The notes under the pieces: generated by a model
What the model saw: the letters and a program-made list of their open reading frames with translations, nothing else
Told to the model about the DNA's origin: nothing
The model's database searches: none
From: CAZMJG01 sp964576365
GTDB lineage: Bacteria; Patescibacteriota; Microgenomatia; UBA1406; GWC2-37-13
Direction of reading: 5' to 3'
Assembly: GCA_964576365.1 (NCBI GenBank)
Contig: CAZNUT010000052.1
Coordinates: forward strand, 1-5,728
DNA: 5,728 nucleotides
In this document: piece by piece, positions 4,958 through 5,728 of the stretch
Position numbering within the stretch: the stretch's first letter is position 1
Layout of the letters: each line of letters starts with the position of its first letter
Translations under genes and position numbers: made by a program

Positions 4958-5728
4958 ATGGAGTCAGCACATACCGATGCCCCCGAGGCTGATAATGGAC
5001 ATCATGCAATCAGCCTCTCCCCTACCACCAGACAGCTAATCACCGCACTTACTCAAACGAAACCACGTCCTCAGGTAGATGAATACAATAAAATACTTGT
5101 TTCACAGACCGTCTCTTTTCTTGCGCTTATATATGAAAAAGTGCGAAATGCGATAGAGTACCGTGAAGATCATCTTATTCGTCGTGCTGCATTAGAGCGC
5201 ATCATCAAACGCAGACTCGCGCTTAATCCAAAAGGATCGGGAGAAGGAGAAAATATCATTCGAGAACTTTTATGGGCTCGTTATTTTCCCAATGGGTCTC
5301 TTGGTACGGATGATGTAAAAGGAGTTCAAAAAAGTCTCGATCTATTTCTATATCTTAAAAAGCAACTTCTTGTGGGAAGAAGCGGCAAGCACAAACGATT
5401 TCTTGGCGAGTTTCTCCTCGATCTCACGACTGCTGAGATTGAAGAGACGTTGAACACGCCTCAATCACGTATTGAATCAGATTTTACGTATTATATTTAT
5501 CAGGTTTTGAGAGGGAAAATACAGATTGAAGGACTATCTGAAGATTTGCGTGATACATATCTTTTTGTCGCGCTGGAGCAAGCATATAGCAAAAATGACC
5601 GTGCTTACCAAAGATACCATCTTTTTCGTCTGTTTTATAAAAACCTTTCAGAATACTCTCCAGAGGAATTGCAAACCCTTATCACCAAACTTCCCGCTAT
5701 CAGTCAGAAAGTAGAAGACTTTATCACC
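4958..5728 (+). CDS. Large, mostly helical protein of unknown function (partial; runs off the right edge)
   Basis: An uninterrupted frame of 257 codons runs from the ATG at 4958 to the last base, with no stop. I cannot assign a function. The first 40 residues are polar and probably disordered (HTDAPEADNGHH). The rest is rich in charged and leucine residues and looks alpha-helical: ILVSQTVSFLALIYEKVRNA (46-65), LIRRAALERIIKRRLAL (73-89), then NIIRELLWARYFP (99-111), KGVQKSLDLFLYLKKQLLVG (121-140) and LFRLFYKNL (222-230). No membrane segment, nucleotide-binding loop or catalytic motif is apparent in the visible part. The start is supported by a TTGCGG-17-TATAAT promoter 7 bases upstream. Codon use resembles that of obg. 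It resembles conserved hypothetical proteins of Parcubacteria in general style, but that is an impression, not a family call. Confidence 0.82.
   Translation, partial: MESAHTDAPEADNGHHAISLSPTTRQLITALTQTKPRPQVDEYNKILVSQTVSFLALIYEKVRNAIEYREDHLIRRAALERIIKRRLALNPKGSGEGENIIRELLWARYFPNGSLGTDDVKGVQKSLDLFLYLKKQLLVGRSGKHKRFLGEFLLDLTTAEIEETLNTPQSRIESDFTYYIYQVLRGKIQIEGLSEDLRDTYLFVALEQAYSKNDRAYQRYHLFRLFYKNLSEYSPEELQTLITKLPAISQKVEDFIT

Noticed and set aside
5526..5714. A 62-codon ORF near the right edge.
   Set aside because: It lies in another frame of the long uninterrupted reading frame that begins at 4958 and has its own promoter.
1..5728. CRISPR array, transposase, insertion sequence ends, toxin-antitoxin or defence genes.
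   Set aside because: No regularly spaced repeats, terminal inverted repeats, recombinase motifs or recognisable toxin/antitoxin pairs were seen.

Overview
The window looks like part of a compact bacterial chromosome, most likely Candidatus Patescibacteria (CPR), Parcubacteria-like. This is an inference. It rests on a short Obg GTPase with a trimmed glycine-rich domain and a TKSD G4 motif, small orphan proteins, very short spacers, no Shine-Dalgarno sequences at the starts, and -10 boxes 6 to 9 bases upstream of start codons. The genetic code is standard: no in-frame TGA interrupts any gene and all three stop codons are used.

Layout. Bases 1-19 look like the 3' end of a tRNA cut by the window edge. 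Bases 20-246 hold no gene, but carry inverted repeats and a tandem direct repeat upstream of a soluble PAS-histidine kinase (276-1367, +). A convergent gap follows, containing a start-less open stretch (1358-1504). Then comes a CNNM/CBS/CorC-type membrane protein on the minus strand (1594-2874). A 113-base divergent promoter region separates it from an 80-residue protein of unknown function (2988-3230, +). Next is a small gene that seems split by a one-base frameshift (3295-3528 and 3455-3727, +), then the ribosome-assembly GTPase Obg (3758-4696, +). A 261-base spacer with hairpins precedes a largely helical protein of unknown function that runs off the right edge (4958-5728, +).

How it works together. 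No multi-gene operon is evident: nearly every gene has its own promoter-like sequence, and strands change twice. For the membrane protein, the 80-residue protein, Obg and the right-edge gene, the -10 box is so close that the mRNA should start at or next to the start codon. The histidine kinase fits the same geometry only for an upstream ATG. That ATG opens a five-codon reading frame whose stop overlaps the kinase start as ATGA, which suggests translational coupling. No defence system, mobile element or CRISPR array is visible. The most unusual features are the leaderless gene architecture, the kinase mini-ORF and the split small gene.
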